Of a stretch of 64,000 nt of DNA, positions 44,389 through 53,267 are shown piece by piece. Each line of letters opens with the position of its first letter. Position 1 is the first letter of the stretch. The notes under the pieces are model-generated. The model ran no database searches. It was not told the DNA's origin and saw only the letters and a program-made list of their open reading frames with translations. Made by a program: the position numbers and the translations under genes. Source of the DNA: JBARDN01 sp963755705 (GTDB lineage Bacteria > Desulfobacterota > Binatia > Binatales > Binataceae); assembly GCA_963755705.1 (NCBI GenBank), contig CAVWKW010000001.1, positions 1,860,001 through 1,924,000 on the forward strand. Direction: 5' to 3'.

Positions 44389-44574
44389 GGCGGCCGATTC
44401 TGAACAAAGCGTTATGGAAACGAGTAATAACCAATTGTTAAACCCCTTTGCGGGTGCCAGGACGCAAGCGCGACCTATCGCCGAATCGGCGAGGGCGAGA
44501 AGTACATCCGCACTGGGCGGTTTCTATTCGCAGCGCGATGGCATTGTTGATGCTCTCAATCTAAGCAGAGGCAG

Positions 44575-45345
44575 ATGAACATGAAATCCAAATCGCGACT
44601 TTTCGCGGCCATGATTGCGCTGTCGATATTCGCTGCGCCGGCGGCCGCATACGCCGGCAAACCGTATCGCGAAACGGCAGCTCGCGCCGCGGCCGCTCGT
44701 GTCTCCGCGTCGCGTAACGCGTCGTTCGCCGCGCGAAACCAGTCGCGTGCGATTGCGCCGCGCAATTTTTCTTTTGCCCGTAACTTTCAGGCTGCGCCGA
44801 CCAACCGCGGCAACCGCGTGATCTTCGATCGGAGCAACTGGGAGCGCAACGCGGCGTTGAACAACTATGCGAGCCAATACGCGAATCAGCCGCGCGGCTA
44901 TTACAACAACTACGCGGCCCCAATACCGATCGGCAGTAACTGCCAGCTTGGCGGCGTGAACAACTATCCTTCCGCGTACGGCGAGCAGGGTTATGGTTAC
45001 GGCCAAACCGGAATCGGACAACCGGCGCTAGCGTCATATCGCGGCCGTCTGCTCGCGCAAAAGGCAAGCCTGCTGGCGCAGCTAAACTCGGCCAGCAGCT
45101 TCATGGAGCGTCCGTATCTTCGCGAGCAGCTTGCCGAAGTGAACAAGAAGCTCGGAGCAGTGGACTCGAGGATGGGTATCACCGGCCGCGGATACGAAGG
45201 CGCGCAGTATGGTGGATACAACGGGTATCAGCAGGCCAGCCCGCTCGCGGCATTGACGAGCTTCGGCGGCAACGGATACGGCGGTTATGGACAGCAGGGC
45301 GGACTCGCGTCAGCGCTGCCGATGCTGGGTAACTACATCCGCTAA
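44575..45345 (+). CDS. Secreted Gly/Tyr-rich protein
   Basis: 256 residues. A signal peptide (KSRLFAAMIALSIFAAPAAAYA) starts it. The mature part is Arg/Ala/Asn-rich at first, then has GYGYGQTGIGQPALASY and GYEGAQYGGYNGYQ. A charged central helical part LAQKASLLAQLNSASS through LREQLAEVNKKLGAVDSRMG resembles a coiled coil. The C-terminus is Gly/Tyr-rich. The low-complexity composition suggests a surface or matrix protein. The signal peptide and region are similar in style to the 44077 gene. Confidence 0.6.
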   Translation: MNMKSKSRLFAAMIALSIFAAPAAAYAGKPYRETAARAAAARVSASRNASFAARNQSRAIAPRNFSFARNFQAAPTNRGNRVIFDRSNWERNAALNNYASQYANQPRGYYNNYAAPIPIGSNCQLGGVNNYPSAYGEQGYGYGQTGIGQPALASYRGRLLAQKASLLAQLNSASSFMERPYLREQLAEVNKKLGAVDSRMGITGRGYEGAQYGGYNGYQQASPLAALTSFGGNGYGGYGQQGGLASALPMLGNYIR

Positions 45346-45399
45346 GCTCAAAACCAACCCGGAGCCTCGGACGTGGGTCAGCGTCTGAGCTTCGGTCCT

Positions 45400-45433
45400 G
45401 GCGCCCGGCTCACTCCCAGCCGGGCGCCTTTTT
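45400..45433 (+). terminator. Bidirectional terminator between convergent genes
   Basis: GGCGCCCGGCT at 45400-45410 pairs with AGCCGGGCGCC at 45418-45428, followed by TTTTT. The downstream LLM oxidoreductase gene is convergent. Confidence 0.8.
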
Positions 45434-45445
45434 CTGCGCTATCGA

Positions 45446-46462
45446 TCAGCCGGACTTGCGCCAGGCCTCGCCCAGGCGCTCGATCGCACGCAGCACGTTT
45501 GTCCGGCGCTCTTCGGGCGCTTTCGAAAACGAAGAGAACTGCAGCGCGCTGGCGGTGATCCCCGCGCGTTCGTATTCTCTAAGGCGCCTGGCGCATTTCT
45601 CAGGCGTGCCGAAGACGAAGATCTTTTCGACCATCCCGTCCGGAATCGATTCGAGCGCTTTCTTGCGATCGCCCGCTGCCCACGCGTCGAACGCGATACC
45701 CGCCTCCTTCTCGTAGCCGATCTCCTTGAAGAACTTGTTGTACTGCGGAACGGTCACGTACGCGGTGAGCGCGCGCCGGAACATCGCGCGAACGGTCGCT
45801 TCGTCTTCATCAACGGCGCAGATGATCCGGCATGCGACGTCGAGCTTGGCCGGATCCTTGCCGGCAGTGCGCATCGCGGTGCGCGTCTCCTCGAGCATCG
45901 GGGGCAGAGTCTCGGGCGTAATGAAGTTGACAATCACGCCGTCGCCGATCTCTCCGGCGATTCGCAGCATCTGCGCGCCCTGTGCGCCGATGTAGATCGG
46001 AGGCGGATTGTCGAACGGAATATCGAGCCGGAAGCCGTTCATTTTGATCATCTTGCCGGCCATCGTGACTTTCTCGCCGCGAAAGATCGCGCGCAGCGCA
46101 TCGACCGTCTCGCGAATCATCGTGACCGGCTTGCGAAACGGCACGTTCATCCAGTTCTCCATGATATTCGGCGTCGAGATGCCCAGACCAAGCACGAAGC
46201 GGCCGCCGGTCAGCAGTTGCGTCGTGACTGCCGACATCGCGATCAGCGCCGCTGGCCGGCTGAAGACCGGAACGATCGCGCTGCCGAAACGCATCTTGTC
46301 AGAAAGCATCGCGGCCGCCGTGATCGGCGAGAACGCGTCGGTCGAAAATGATTCGTACGACCACGCCTCGGTGTAGCCGCAGCGGTCGGCGGTGCGGACC
46401 AGATCCTTGAAGTGAGTATTCGAAAACGGGTCGAACGGAATTGTGATTCCAAGCTTCATCAT
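45446..46462 (-). CDS. LLM-class (luciferase-like) flavin oxidoreductase, F420-type
   Basis: 338 residues with the luciferase-like TIM barrel: MKLGITIPFDPF, then AWSYESFSTDAFSPITAAAM, and SRPAALIAMSAVTTQLLTGGRFVLGLG. The sequence PPPIYIGAQGAQMLRIAGEIGDGV matches the family's cofactor-binding part, and the C-terminal helix follows. This group usually uses F420 or FMN to reduce or oxidise substrates. Binatota and actinobacteria carry many copies. The substrate is unknown. The next gene on this strand begins far upstream, so it is single. Confidence 0.85.
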   Translation of the reverse strand: MMKLGITIPFDPFSNTHFKDLVRTADRCGYTEAWSYESFSTDAFSPITAAAMLSDKMRFGSAIVPVFSRPAALIAMSAVTTQLLTGGRFVLGLGISTPNIMENWMNVPFRKPVTMIRETVDALRAIFRGEKVTMAGKMIKMNGFRLDIPFDNPPPIYIGAQGAQMLRIAGEIGDGVIVNFITPETLPPMLEETRTAMRTAGKDPAKLDVACRIICAVDEDEATVRAMFRRALTAYVTVPQYNKFFKEIGYEKEAGIAFDAWAAGDRKKALESIPDGMVEKIFVFGTPEKCARRLREYERAGITASALQFSSFSKAPEERRTNVLRAIERLGEAWRKSG

Positions 46463-46567
46463 GATGAGTACTTCTCCAGCGACTCGAATCTAGCGCACGC
46501 GGCGGGCAATCTGAAGCCAATAAACGATCGGTTAATTATTCGCCGCCAGCCGCGCTGGCGGCCTCGG

Positions 46568-49441
46568 TTATGCCGAGAGATTCAGCACCTCGGCCAGATG
46601 CATCGGGCGCCGGCCGGGGCACAGATGGCGAATCTGCGTGCGGCACGAGAAACCGTCCGCGATGATGATGGCGGCATCGGGACTACTTCGAATTACGGGG
46701 CCGAGTACGCGCTCTCCGGCCGCGCGCGAGACTGCGTAGTGCTCGGCGCTGTAGCCGAACGCGCCCGCCATCCCGCAGCATCCGGCGTCGAGGACGTTGA
46801 GCTCGAGCCCGTCAACGCGCGCGAGAATCGAGGCCTCGGCGCCGACACCCGCGAGCGCCTGCTGATGGCAATGTCCGTGCAAGAGCGCGTTTGCAGCGAT
46901 CGCGGGCGGTGCGAAACCTGGAGCCTCGCGCGCGAGAAATTCGCCGAGCAGCATCGAGCGCTCGGCCAGCGCGGCGGCGCGTGCGTCGTTTGGGAACATC
47001 GACGGCAGCTCGTCGCGAAAAGTCAGAATACAGCTCGGCTCGAGGCCGATAATTGGAGCGCCGCGCGCGGCCGCCGGCGCGAGAACGTCTAGCGCGTGCG
47101 TGAGATAGCGCTTCGCGCGATCGAGCATCCCCTGGTCATAAAGCGGACGCCCGCAGCATATGTCGCGCGCGGGAATCGTGACGCGAAACCCGGCGCGCTC
47201 GAGAACTTCGACTGCTGCGATCGCGACCTGTGGTTCGAAGAAATTGTTGAACGTATCGGCAAACAGAATGACCTCGCGCGCATCCGCGGACGCAGCGATC
47301 GCCGAACGCCGCGCCGCGAACCACGATCGGAAGGTAAGCGGGGCGAAGCGCGGCAGCTCGCGCTCGGGATGGATTCCCAGCGCGCGGCGGGCGATCGCTC
47401 CGGTGATGGGTGCATTCGCGAGAGCATTGACCAGTTGCGGCGCGATCTCCGCCGCGCGCGCGAACTCATGCATCCGGCCGAAAAAATGTGCGGCGAGCGG
47501 GCGGCGGTGTTCGGAATAGTAGTGCGAGAAAAATTCTGCACGATACGCCGCCATGTCGATCGATGACGGGCACTCGCCCTTGCACGCTTTGCACGCAAGG
47601 CACAGGTCGAGGGCCTCCTTGAGAGCGGGATCGGTAAAGCCGCCCGGCAGGGTGTCGCCGGCCAGCGCCTCGAGGATTATTCGCGCGCGGCCTCGCGTGG
47701 AATGCTTCTCCTCGCGCGTGGCCATGTACGACGGGCACATCGCGCCGGCGTCGGTCTTGCGGCATTTTCCGATTCCGACACACTTGAGCGCTGCGCCGGC
47801 GAGTCCGCCTTCGCTGGCGAAATCGAAGTGCGTTGCGACGGCGCGCGGATTCCATCCGGCGCCCTGTTTGAGATGCGAATCGAGCGGATGCGGATCGACG
47901 ATCACGCCGGGGTTCATCCGCAAGTCGGGGTCGAACGCACGTTTGAAGTCGCCAAACGCGTCGATGAGATCGCGCGGATACATCGCCTGCAGAAGCTCCG
48001 AGCGGGCGATTCCGTCGCCATGCTCGCCCGAGAGCGAGCCGCCGAGCTCGGCGACGATCGCGCCGAGATCTTCCATCGCGGCGCGGAACACCCGCACACC
48101 GGTCGCGCTCGCGAGGTCGAAGCTGATTCGCGCGTGAACGCATCCTTCGCCGAAATGGCCGTAGTAGGTCGCCGCGATCAGCGAATGCTTCTGCAGCATC
48201 GCGTCGAAGCGGCGCAGGTACGCACCGAGCTTCGTCGGTGCGACGGCCGCGTCTTCCGCGCCGGGCCAGGTTCGAGGCCGTCCGGCGATGTAAGCGCTCG
48301 AGCCGAGACCGGACTCGCGGATCTTCCACACCGACGATTGCTCGCCGGCGTCGGTCAGAAGCGTCGCGCCAGTTGACGCGCCGATTCGCCGCGCCTCGGT
48401 GAGCATGGTCTCGGCACGGCCACGCGCTTCGTCAGCGGTTGCTCCGCCGAGTTCGACGACCAGGAAGGCGCGTCCGTCGGGCAGGAACTTTACGCCCGGC
48501 ATTCTTTTTTGGCGCGCGAAATCGGGCAGGTTGTGATCGAAGCCCTCGAGCGCTTCCGGCCGATGCGCCAGCATCCAGGGCATCTGATCGGCCGCGCGAA
48601 ATACGTCGTCGAAACCGAGCACCAGCACCGCGACTCTTTTGGGCCGCGTCACGACGCGCAGCGCGGCGCCGGTCGTGATTGCGCACGTGCCTTCGGAGCC
48701 GACGAGGGCCCGCGCGAGGTTGAAGCCGCGCTCGGGCAGAAGCTCGTCGAGGTTGTAGCCGGAGACGCGGCGCGGGATTTGCGGATAGTGCGCGCGCACA
48801 GAATCGGCGTTGCGATCGCGTATCGCGAGCATCGCGCGGACGAGTTCCTCGACGCGATCGCCACGCGCAAGAGCGGTCGCGATCGCGGCGTCGTCCATCG
48901 CACCGGCGAGAGCCAGCTCAGTTCCATCGTAGAGAATCGCGTCGAGCGTCTCGAGGTTATCGACGGTTTTGCCGTACGCGGCGGAGTGCGCACCGCACGA
49001 GTTATTGCCGATCATCCCGCCGATCGTGCATCGATCCTTGGTCGAGGGATCGGGCGCGAAGAACAAACCCTGCGGAGCGAGTGCGGCGTTCAGATCGCTC
49101 TGCACGACGCCGGGCTCGACGATCGCACGGCCGCGCGCCGCGTCGATCGTGACGATGCGATTCATGTACTTCGAGAAATCCAGCACCAGCGCCGCGTTGG
49201 CCGCCTGCCCGGCAAGGCTGGTGCCGCCTCCGCGCGCGAGGATCGGCATCGCGTTCTCGCGCGCGACCGCGAGCGCGCCGGCTACGTCGCCCTTGTTGCG
49301 TGGAGCGATCACGCCGATCGGAATCTGGCGGTAGTTCGAGGCGTCGGTTGAATAGGCGGCGAGCGTGCCGATATCGAAGCGCACATCGCCCTCGACGACC
49401 GAGGCGAGTTTGCGTTCGAGTGCTTTGCTCGCGGGCGTCAT
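46568..49441 (-). CDS. ydiJ: FAD-linked 2-hydroxyacid dehydrogenase with Fe-S domains (YdiJ-type)
   Basis: 957 residues, three parts. The FAD-binding PCMH domain has PILARGGGTSLAGQA and GGMIGNNSCGAHSAAYGK. The FAD-oxidase C domain has CVHARISFDL and ELGGSLSGEHGDG. Then a ferredoxin-like part has CRKTDAGAMCPSY and CLACKACKGECPSS for two 4Fe-4S clusters. The last third has CCG domains (DICCGRPLYDQG, GCCGMAGAFGY). The layout matches D-2-hydroxyglutarate dehydrogenase-like YdiJ and fused GlcD-GlcF enzymes. It would oxidise a D-2-hydroxyacid and pass electrons to the respiratory chain. Confidence 0.88.
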   Translation of the reverse strand: MTPASKALERKLASVVEGDVRFDIGTLAAYSTDASNYRQIPIGVIAPRNKGDVAGALAVARENAMPILARGGGTSLAGQAANAALVLDFSKYMNRIVTIDAARGRAIVEPGVVQSDLNAALAPQGLFFAPDPSTKDRCTIGGMIGNNSCGAHSAAYGKTVDNLETLDAILYDGTELALAGAMDDAAIATALARGDRVEELVRAMLAIRDRNADSVRAHYPQIPRRVSGYNLDELLPERGFNLARALVGSEGTCAITTGAALRVVTRPKRVAVLVLGFDDVFRAADQMPWMLAHRPEALEGFDHNLPDFARQKRMPGVKFLPDGRAFLVVELGGATADEARGRAETMLTEARRIGASTGATLLTDAGEQSSVWKIRESGLGSSAYIAGRPRTWPGAEDAAVAPTKLGAYLRRFDAMLQKHSLIAATYYGHFGEGCVHARISFDLASATGVRVFRAAMEDLGAIVAELGGSLSGEHGDGIARSELLQAMYPRDLIDAFGDFKRAFDPDLRMNPGVIVDPHPLDSHLKQGAGWNPRAVATHFDFASEGGLAGAALKCVGIGKCRKTDAGAMCPSYMATREEKHSTRGRARIILEALAGDTLPGGFTDPALKEALDLCLACKACKGECPSSIDMAAYRAEFFSHYYSEHRRPLAAHFFGRMHEFARAAEIAPQLVNALANAPITGAIARRALGIHPERELPRFAPLTFRSWFAARRSAIAASADAREVILFADTFNNFFEPQVAIAAVEVLERAGFRVTIPARDICCGRPLYDQGMLDRAKRYLTHALDVLAPAAARGAPIIGLEPSCILTFRDELPSMFPNDARAAALAERSMLLGEFLAREAPGFAPPAIAANALLHGHCHQQALAGVGAEASILARVDGLELNVLDAGCCGMAGAFGYSAEHYAVSRAAGERVLGPVIRSSPDAAIIIADGFSCRTQIRHLCPGRRPMHLAEVLNLSA

Positions 49442-49489
49442 CGCGAGGTTCAGTCTATCGCGACGACGCGATGCGCGAACATCGGTGCG

Positions 49490-50743
49490 CTAGAGATCTA
49501 TATCCTTCAAGCCGGTGCGCGGCGCGCCGACCAGCGCGGCCATGTTGCCCTCGGGCGCTTCGTTCTCGTGCATCAGTTGATGGCTATGCCCGATGTCTTC
49601 GAACTTGAAAGTCTCGGCGAGGCACGGATCGATCTTGCGATCGATCACGAGTTGATTGAACGCGTATGACTGCTCGTCGTTGGCGAAATGCGATCCCTGG
49701 AACCGTTTCTGGCGCATCCACAGGTAGCGCAGATCGGCGACCGCGTTGTAGCCGGTCGTGCCCGCGCAAATTACGACCATCCCCCCGGTGTCGCAGACGA
49801 AGATCGAGGTCGGGACGGTGTCCTCACCTGGATGCTCGAAAACGATCTTCGGATTTCTGCGCTCGCCGACGATATCCCAAATCGCTTTGCCGAAACTGCG
49901 GCATTCGGCGGCCCACTTGTTATACGCCGCGGTGTCGGTCCAATGCGGCATCAGGCCCCAATGCGAAAAATTCTTGCGGTTGATGCATCCCTTGGCGCCC
50001 AGCTTCATGCAGAAGTCGACCTTCTTGTCGTTGCCGACCACGCCGACCGGGATCCCGCCCTCGGCTTTGACGATCTGTATCGCCATCGAGCCGAGCCCGC
50101 CCGACGCGCCCCAGATTAGCACGACGTCGTTCTTGTGGACGACGTTGGGCTGCCAGCCCATCAGCATGCGATAGGTTGTCGCACCGACCAGCGTCGGCGC
50201 CGCCGCTTCTTCCCACGTCAGGTGCTTTGCCTTGGGCATGCACTGATGCGCCTGTACGCGGGTGAATTGGGCAAAGCTGCCGAAGTTGGTTTCGTAGCCC
50301 CAGATTTTGTACGACGGGTCGTACATCGGATCTTCATTGTTGCGCACCGCGGGGCAATCGCGATCCCACGTGCCGCAATGGATCACAACCCGGTCGCCGA
50401 GCTTTACGCTCTTCACGTCCTTGCCGAGCGCATACACGATGCCCGAGGCGTCGCTGCCGCCGATGTGGAAATCATGATGGTCGTACTTGGACTTGTTGCG
50501 CGCCGCGATCACGTCGATCGGGCTGCCCAGCGCGGCCCACACGTTGTTGCGGTTGATCCCGGCCGCCATCACGTAGACCAGCACCTCGTCGGGCCGCAGC
50601 TCCGGCACCGCGATCTTCTCGATCTTGAACGCGTGCTTGGGATGCCCGAAGCGATCCGCGCGGATTACCTGCGCGTACATGTGCGACGGAATGTGTCCCA
50701 GTGGTGGCACTTCGCCGAATTCGTAGATTTGCTTGTGGCTCAT
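49490..50743 (-). CDS. ccr: Crotonyl-CoA carboxylase/reductase
   Basis: 417 residues, medium-chain dehydrogenase/reductase fold. The Ccr-specific features are GINRNNVWAALGSP, KIWGYETNFGSFAQFTRV and FQGSHFANDEQSYAF; the latter two carry residues placed at the CO2 site in this family. The Rossmann motif is IWGASGGLGSMAIQI. It reductively carboxylates crotonyl-CoA to ethylmalonyl-CoA with NADPH. It is divergent from genes whose products fit later steps of the ethylmalonyl-CoA pathway. Ordinary zinc-free enoyl reductases lack the YETNFGSFAQF motif. Confidence 0.9.
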   Translation of the reverse strand: MSHKQIYEFGEVPPLGHIPSHMYAQVIRADRFGHPKHAFKIEKIAVPELRPDEVLVYVMAAGINRNNVWAALGSPIDVIAARNKSKYDHHDFHIGGSDASGIVYALGKDVKSVKLGDRVVIHCGTWDRDCPAVRNNEDPMYDPSYKIWGYETNFGSFAQFTRVQAHQCMPKAKHLTWEEAAAPTLVGATTYRMLMGWQPNVVHKNDVVLIWGASGGLGSMAIQIVKAEGGIPVGVVGNDKKVDFCMKLGAKGCINRKNFSHWGLMPHWTDTAAYNKWAAECRSFGKAIWDIVGERRNPKIVFEHPGEDTVPTSIFVCDTGGMVVICAGTTGYNAVADLRYLWMRQKRFQGSHFANDEQSYAFNQLVIDRKIDPCLAETFKFEDIGHSHQLMHENEAPEGNMAALVGAPRTGLKDIDL

Positions 50744-51072
50744 ATTTTTAGTTTACCGTCTGCGTGTCGGCCCGTCCTTTCGGTTCGCGAGTCCAACCCC
50801 AGAAGGAGATCCGTAACCATAGGGGCGAACAGAATACGTATCTGTTTGGCGCGCCTTTGACAACTGCCAACCGTACACTCGTTAGGCAGCCGGCGCGGCA
50901 CGACTTGATTATATCGGTTGACGCGTAGGTCGCAATTCCATAAAAAAACGGACGCGGCTATGCTCGATCAGGACGGTCAAAATTCGGGCATGGCCATCCG
51001 CATAAAGACCCGCGCGCGCATAAAAATATAGCTTTAACCACACAATCCGAGGGAGCCGAAAGCCAGACCCAT
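50744..51072. other. 329-base divergent region between ccr and the MaoC operon
   Basis: No gene is seen. An imperfect dyad around ATACGTAT at 50834-50841 (flanked by CAGA and CTG) may be an operator. A TTGACG near 50920 could be part of a promoter for the MaoC operon. The stretch 50900-51060 is less GC-rich than the neighbours. Confidence 0.4.
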
Positions 51073-51546
51073 ATGGCGGTGCGCAAAATCGAGCACGGAC
51101 ACTACTTCGAAGACTTCGAAGTCGGTCATCTATACAAGCATCACTGGGGACGCACGATCACCGAAGGCGACAATTCCTTCTTTTCGTCGGTCACGATGAA
51201 TGCCAACCCCATCTACTTCAACGCCGAGTACGCCAAGTCGTTGGGCTACAAAGGCGTGGTCGTCAATCATCTGCTGGTGATGAACGTCGTGTTCGGGCTT
51301 TCGGTCGAGGACCTGAGCGAGCGCGCGATCGCGCATCTTGGCTACGAAGGGATGAAGTATCTCGCCACGGTCTATCCGGGTGATACTCTCACCTCGGAGT
51401 CGCTGGTGGTCTCCAAGCGCGACAGCTCGCGGCCCGACCGCGGCATCGTCAAGTTTCGCACGACAGGTCACAATCAGCGCGGCGAAAAGGTGCTCGAGTA
51501 CGAGCGTCCGGTTTTGATTCGCAAGCGCAACGTCAAAGCGGAGTAG
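51073..51546 (+). CDS. MaoC-type hydratase-like protein 1
   Basis: 157 residues with a single hotdog domain. The hydratase motif reads TITEGDNSFFSS through NANPIYFN: the Asp is present at 33, but the position of the catalytic His is Tyr at 48. The spacing to the second MaoC protein (52732) is otherwise the same. It lies in front of the acyl-CoA dehydrogenase gene, nine bases apart. Mesaconyl-CoA hydratase of other bacteria has two hotdog domains in one chain, so the pair may act as a split version. A thioesterase or simple enoyl hydratase is the alternative. Confidence 0.75.
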   Translation: MAVRKIEHGHYFEDFEVGHLYKHHWGRTITEGDNSFFSSVTMNANPIYFNAEYAKSLGYKGVVVNHLLVMNVVFGLSVEDLSERAIAHLGYEGMKYLATVYPGDTLTSESLVVSKRDSSRPDRGIVKFRTTGHNQRGEKVLEYERPVLIRKRNVKAE

Positions 51547-51555
51547 GTTACAACG

Positions 51556-52722
51556 ATGGCGCTGGTTACGCCCGAACATGAAGAGATTCGCCGCTCGGTG
51601 CGCGAGTTCGTCAACGCCGAGGTCAGGCCGATCGCGAACGACCTCGATCGCGAGAACAAGGAAATCCCCGAGCACATTCTGAAGAAGATGGCCGAGCTCG
51701 GCTACTTCGGCGTCATCTTTCCCGTCAACGACGGCGGACTCGGACTAGATTACATTTCGATGGCGATCGTCACCGAGGAACTCTCGCGCGGCTGGCTCTC
51801 AGTCGGCTCGGTGATGACCCGCAACATCATCACCGGCACGCTCATCAGCGCCAACGGGACGCCCGATCAGAAAAAACGCTTCCTGCCAAAAATCGCGCGC
51901 GGCGAGACTCTCACCGCCGCCGCTTTCACCGAGCCTGATTCGGGCAGCGACACGGCGTCATTCAAAACCCGCGCGGTCAAGGATGGCGACGGCTATCTGA
52001 TCAAGGGCTCGAAGATGTGGTGCACGTTCGCGAATCGCGCGCACATGCTGACCGTGATGACACGCACCGATCCTGACCTGTCCAAGCGCCACAAGGGGCT
52101 TTCGCTGATCCTGTACGAGAAGGAACCGGGCGACAACTTCGCTCCTCCGCAGCTTACCGGCTCGCCGATTCCGACCATCGGCTACCACGGGATGCGCTCC
52201 TACGCGCTGCAGTTCGACGACGCGTATGCGCCGGCGGCAAACCTAATCGGTGGACAGGAAGGACGCGGCTTCTATCAACTGATGGCCAGCTACGAAGCTG
52301 CGCGCATCCAGACTGCCGCGCGCGGCGTCGGCGTGGCGCAGGCGGCGTTCGAGACCGCGGTCAAGTACGCCAAGCAGCGCACCCAGTTCGGCCAGCCGAT
52401 CGGCGACTTCCAGGTGATTCGGCATAAGCTTGCGCACATGGCGGTCGAGATCGAAGCAGGACGCCAGCTCTGCTATTTTGCAGCGTCGCAGAAAGACACC
52501 GGCAAGCGTTGCGACTACGAAGCCGGACTGGCCAAGGCGTTCGCCGCCGAGATGGCGGAGCGCGTGACGCGCGAGGCGATGCAGGTGCATGGCGGGTATG
52601 GCTACTCGATGGAGTTCGAGGCGCAGCGCTTCTGGCGCGACGCGCGAGTGCTGTCGATCTTCGAGGGCACCAGCGAAATCCAGTACGAAGTAATCGGCCG
52701 CCGGATCATGGAGCAGAACTAA
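51556..52722 (+). CDS. Acyl-CoA dehydrogenase (possible methylsuccinyl-CoA dehydrogenase)
   Basis: 388 residues. The FAD-binding sequences TAAAFTEPDSGSDTAS and GSKMWCTFANRAH, the adenine-binding part QPIGDFQVIRHKLAHM, and VHGGYGYSMEFEAQRFWRDA are typical of the family. The catalytic base is Glu370 in FEGTSEIQ. In context it would convert methylsuccinyl-CoA to mesaconyl-CoA. The known methylsuccinyl-CoA dehydrogenases are longer with an N-terminal extension, so the substrate is inferred from neighbours only. It sits between two MaoC genes with gaps of nine bases each. Confidence 0.85.
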   Translation: MALVTPEHEEIRRSVREFVNAEVRPIANDLDRENKEIPEHILKKMAELGYFGVIFPVNDGGLGLDYISMAIVTEELSRGWLSVGSVMTRNIITGTLISANGTPDQKKRFLPKIARGETLTAAAFTEPDSGSDTASFKTRAVKDGDGYLIKGSKMWCTFANRAHMLTVMTRTDPDLSKRHKGLSLILYEKEPGDNFAPPQLTGSPIPTIGYHGMRSYALQFDDAYAPAANLIGGQEGRGFYQLMASYEAARIQTAARGVGVAQAAFETAVKYAKQRTQFGQPIGDFQVIRHKLAHMAVEIEAGRQLCYFAASQKDTGKRCDYEAGLAKAFAAEMAERVTREAMQVHGGYGYSMEFEAQRFWRDARVLSIFEGTSEIQYEVIGRRIMEQN

Positions 52723-52731
52723 GTAATTGCA

Positions 52732-53217
52732 ATGAGTATCACCGGCGACAATAGCTATTACGAAGACTTCGTCGTGGGCGACACGCTCGAGCATCAGCGC
52801 GGCCGCACCATCACCGAGGCCGACAATCACATCTTCACCTCGATGGTGATGAACACGGCTGAGCTTCACTTCAACCAGGACATGGTCGATAAGGATCCGA
52901 AGACCTTCTACAACGGCCGGCGCGTGGTGTACGGCGGCGTCGTGCTCGCATTCACGGTGGGGCTCGCGTCCGAGGACACCAGCGAGAACGCAATCGCCGA
53001 AGTCGAGATGGATAACGGAAAGCATACCAACCCGGTCTTCCACGGCGACACGATCTACGCTCGTTCCACGGTGCTCGAGAAGCGCGATTCCGATCGTCCT
53101 AACGCGGGACTGGTGAAGTTCAAGCTCGAAGGGTTCAAGCCCGACGGCACGGTCGTGGTGGAAATCGATCGCACTGTTCTGGTGAAGAAGAAATCGCATT
53201 ATCTCAAGAAAGCCTGA
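52732..53217 (+). CDS. MaoC-type hydratase protein 2
   Basis: 161 residues with a single hotdog domain. The hydratase motif is complete: TITEADNHIFTS through NTAELHFN, with Asp at 31 and His at 46. It is similar to the protein at 51073 throughout, such as the shared SRPDRGIVKF versus DRPNAGLVKF. The sequence ends with a lysine-rich tail. It may hydrate mesaconyl-CoA, alone or with the paralog lacking His. Confidence 0.8.
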   Translation: MSITGDNSYYEDFVVGDTLEHQRGRTITEADNHIFTSMVMNTAELHFNQDMVDKDPKTFYNGRRVVYGGVVLAFTVGLASEDTSENAIAEVEMDNGKHTNPVFHGDTIYARSTVLEKRDSDRPNAGLVKFKLEGFKPDGTVVVEIDRTVLVKKKSHYLKKA

Positions 53218-53267
53218 CGCGCGACTGAGTAATCGCGCACACGGATTTTCCGCAGGAGTGGAATTAC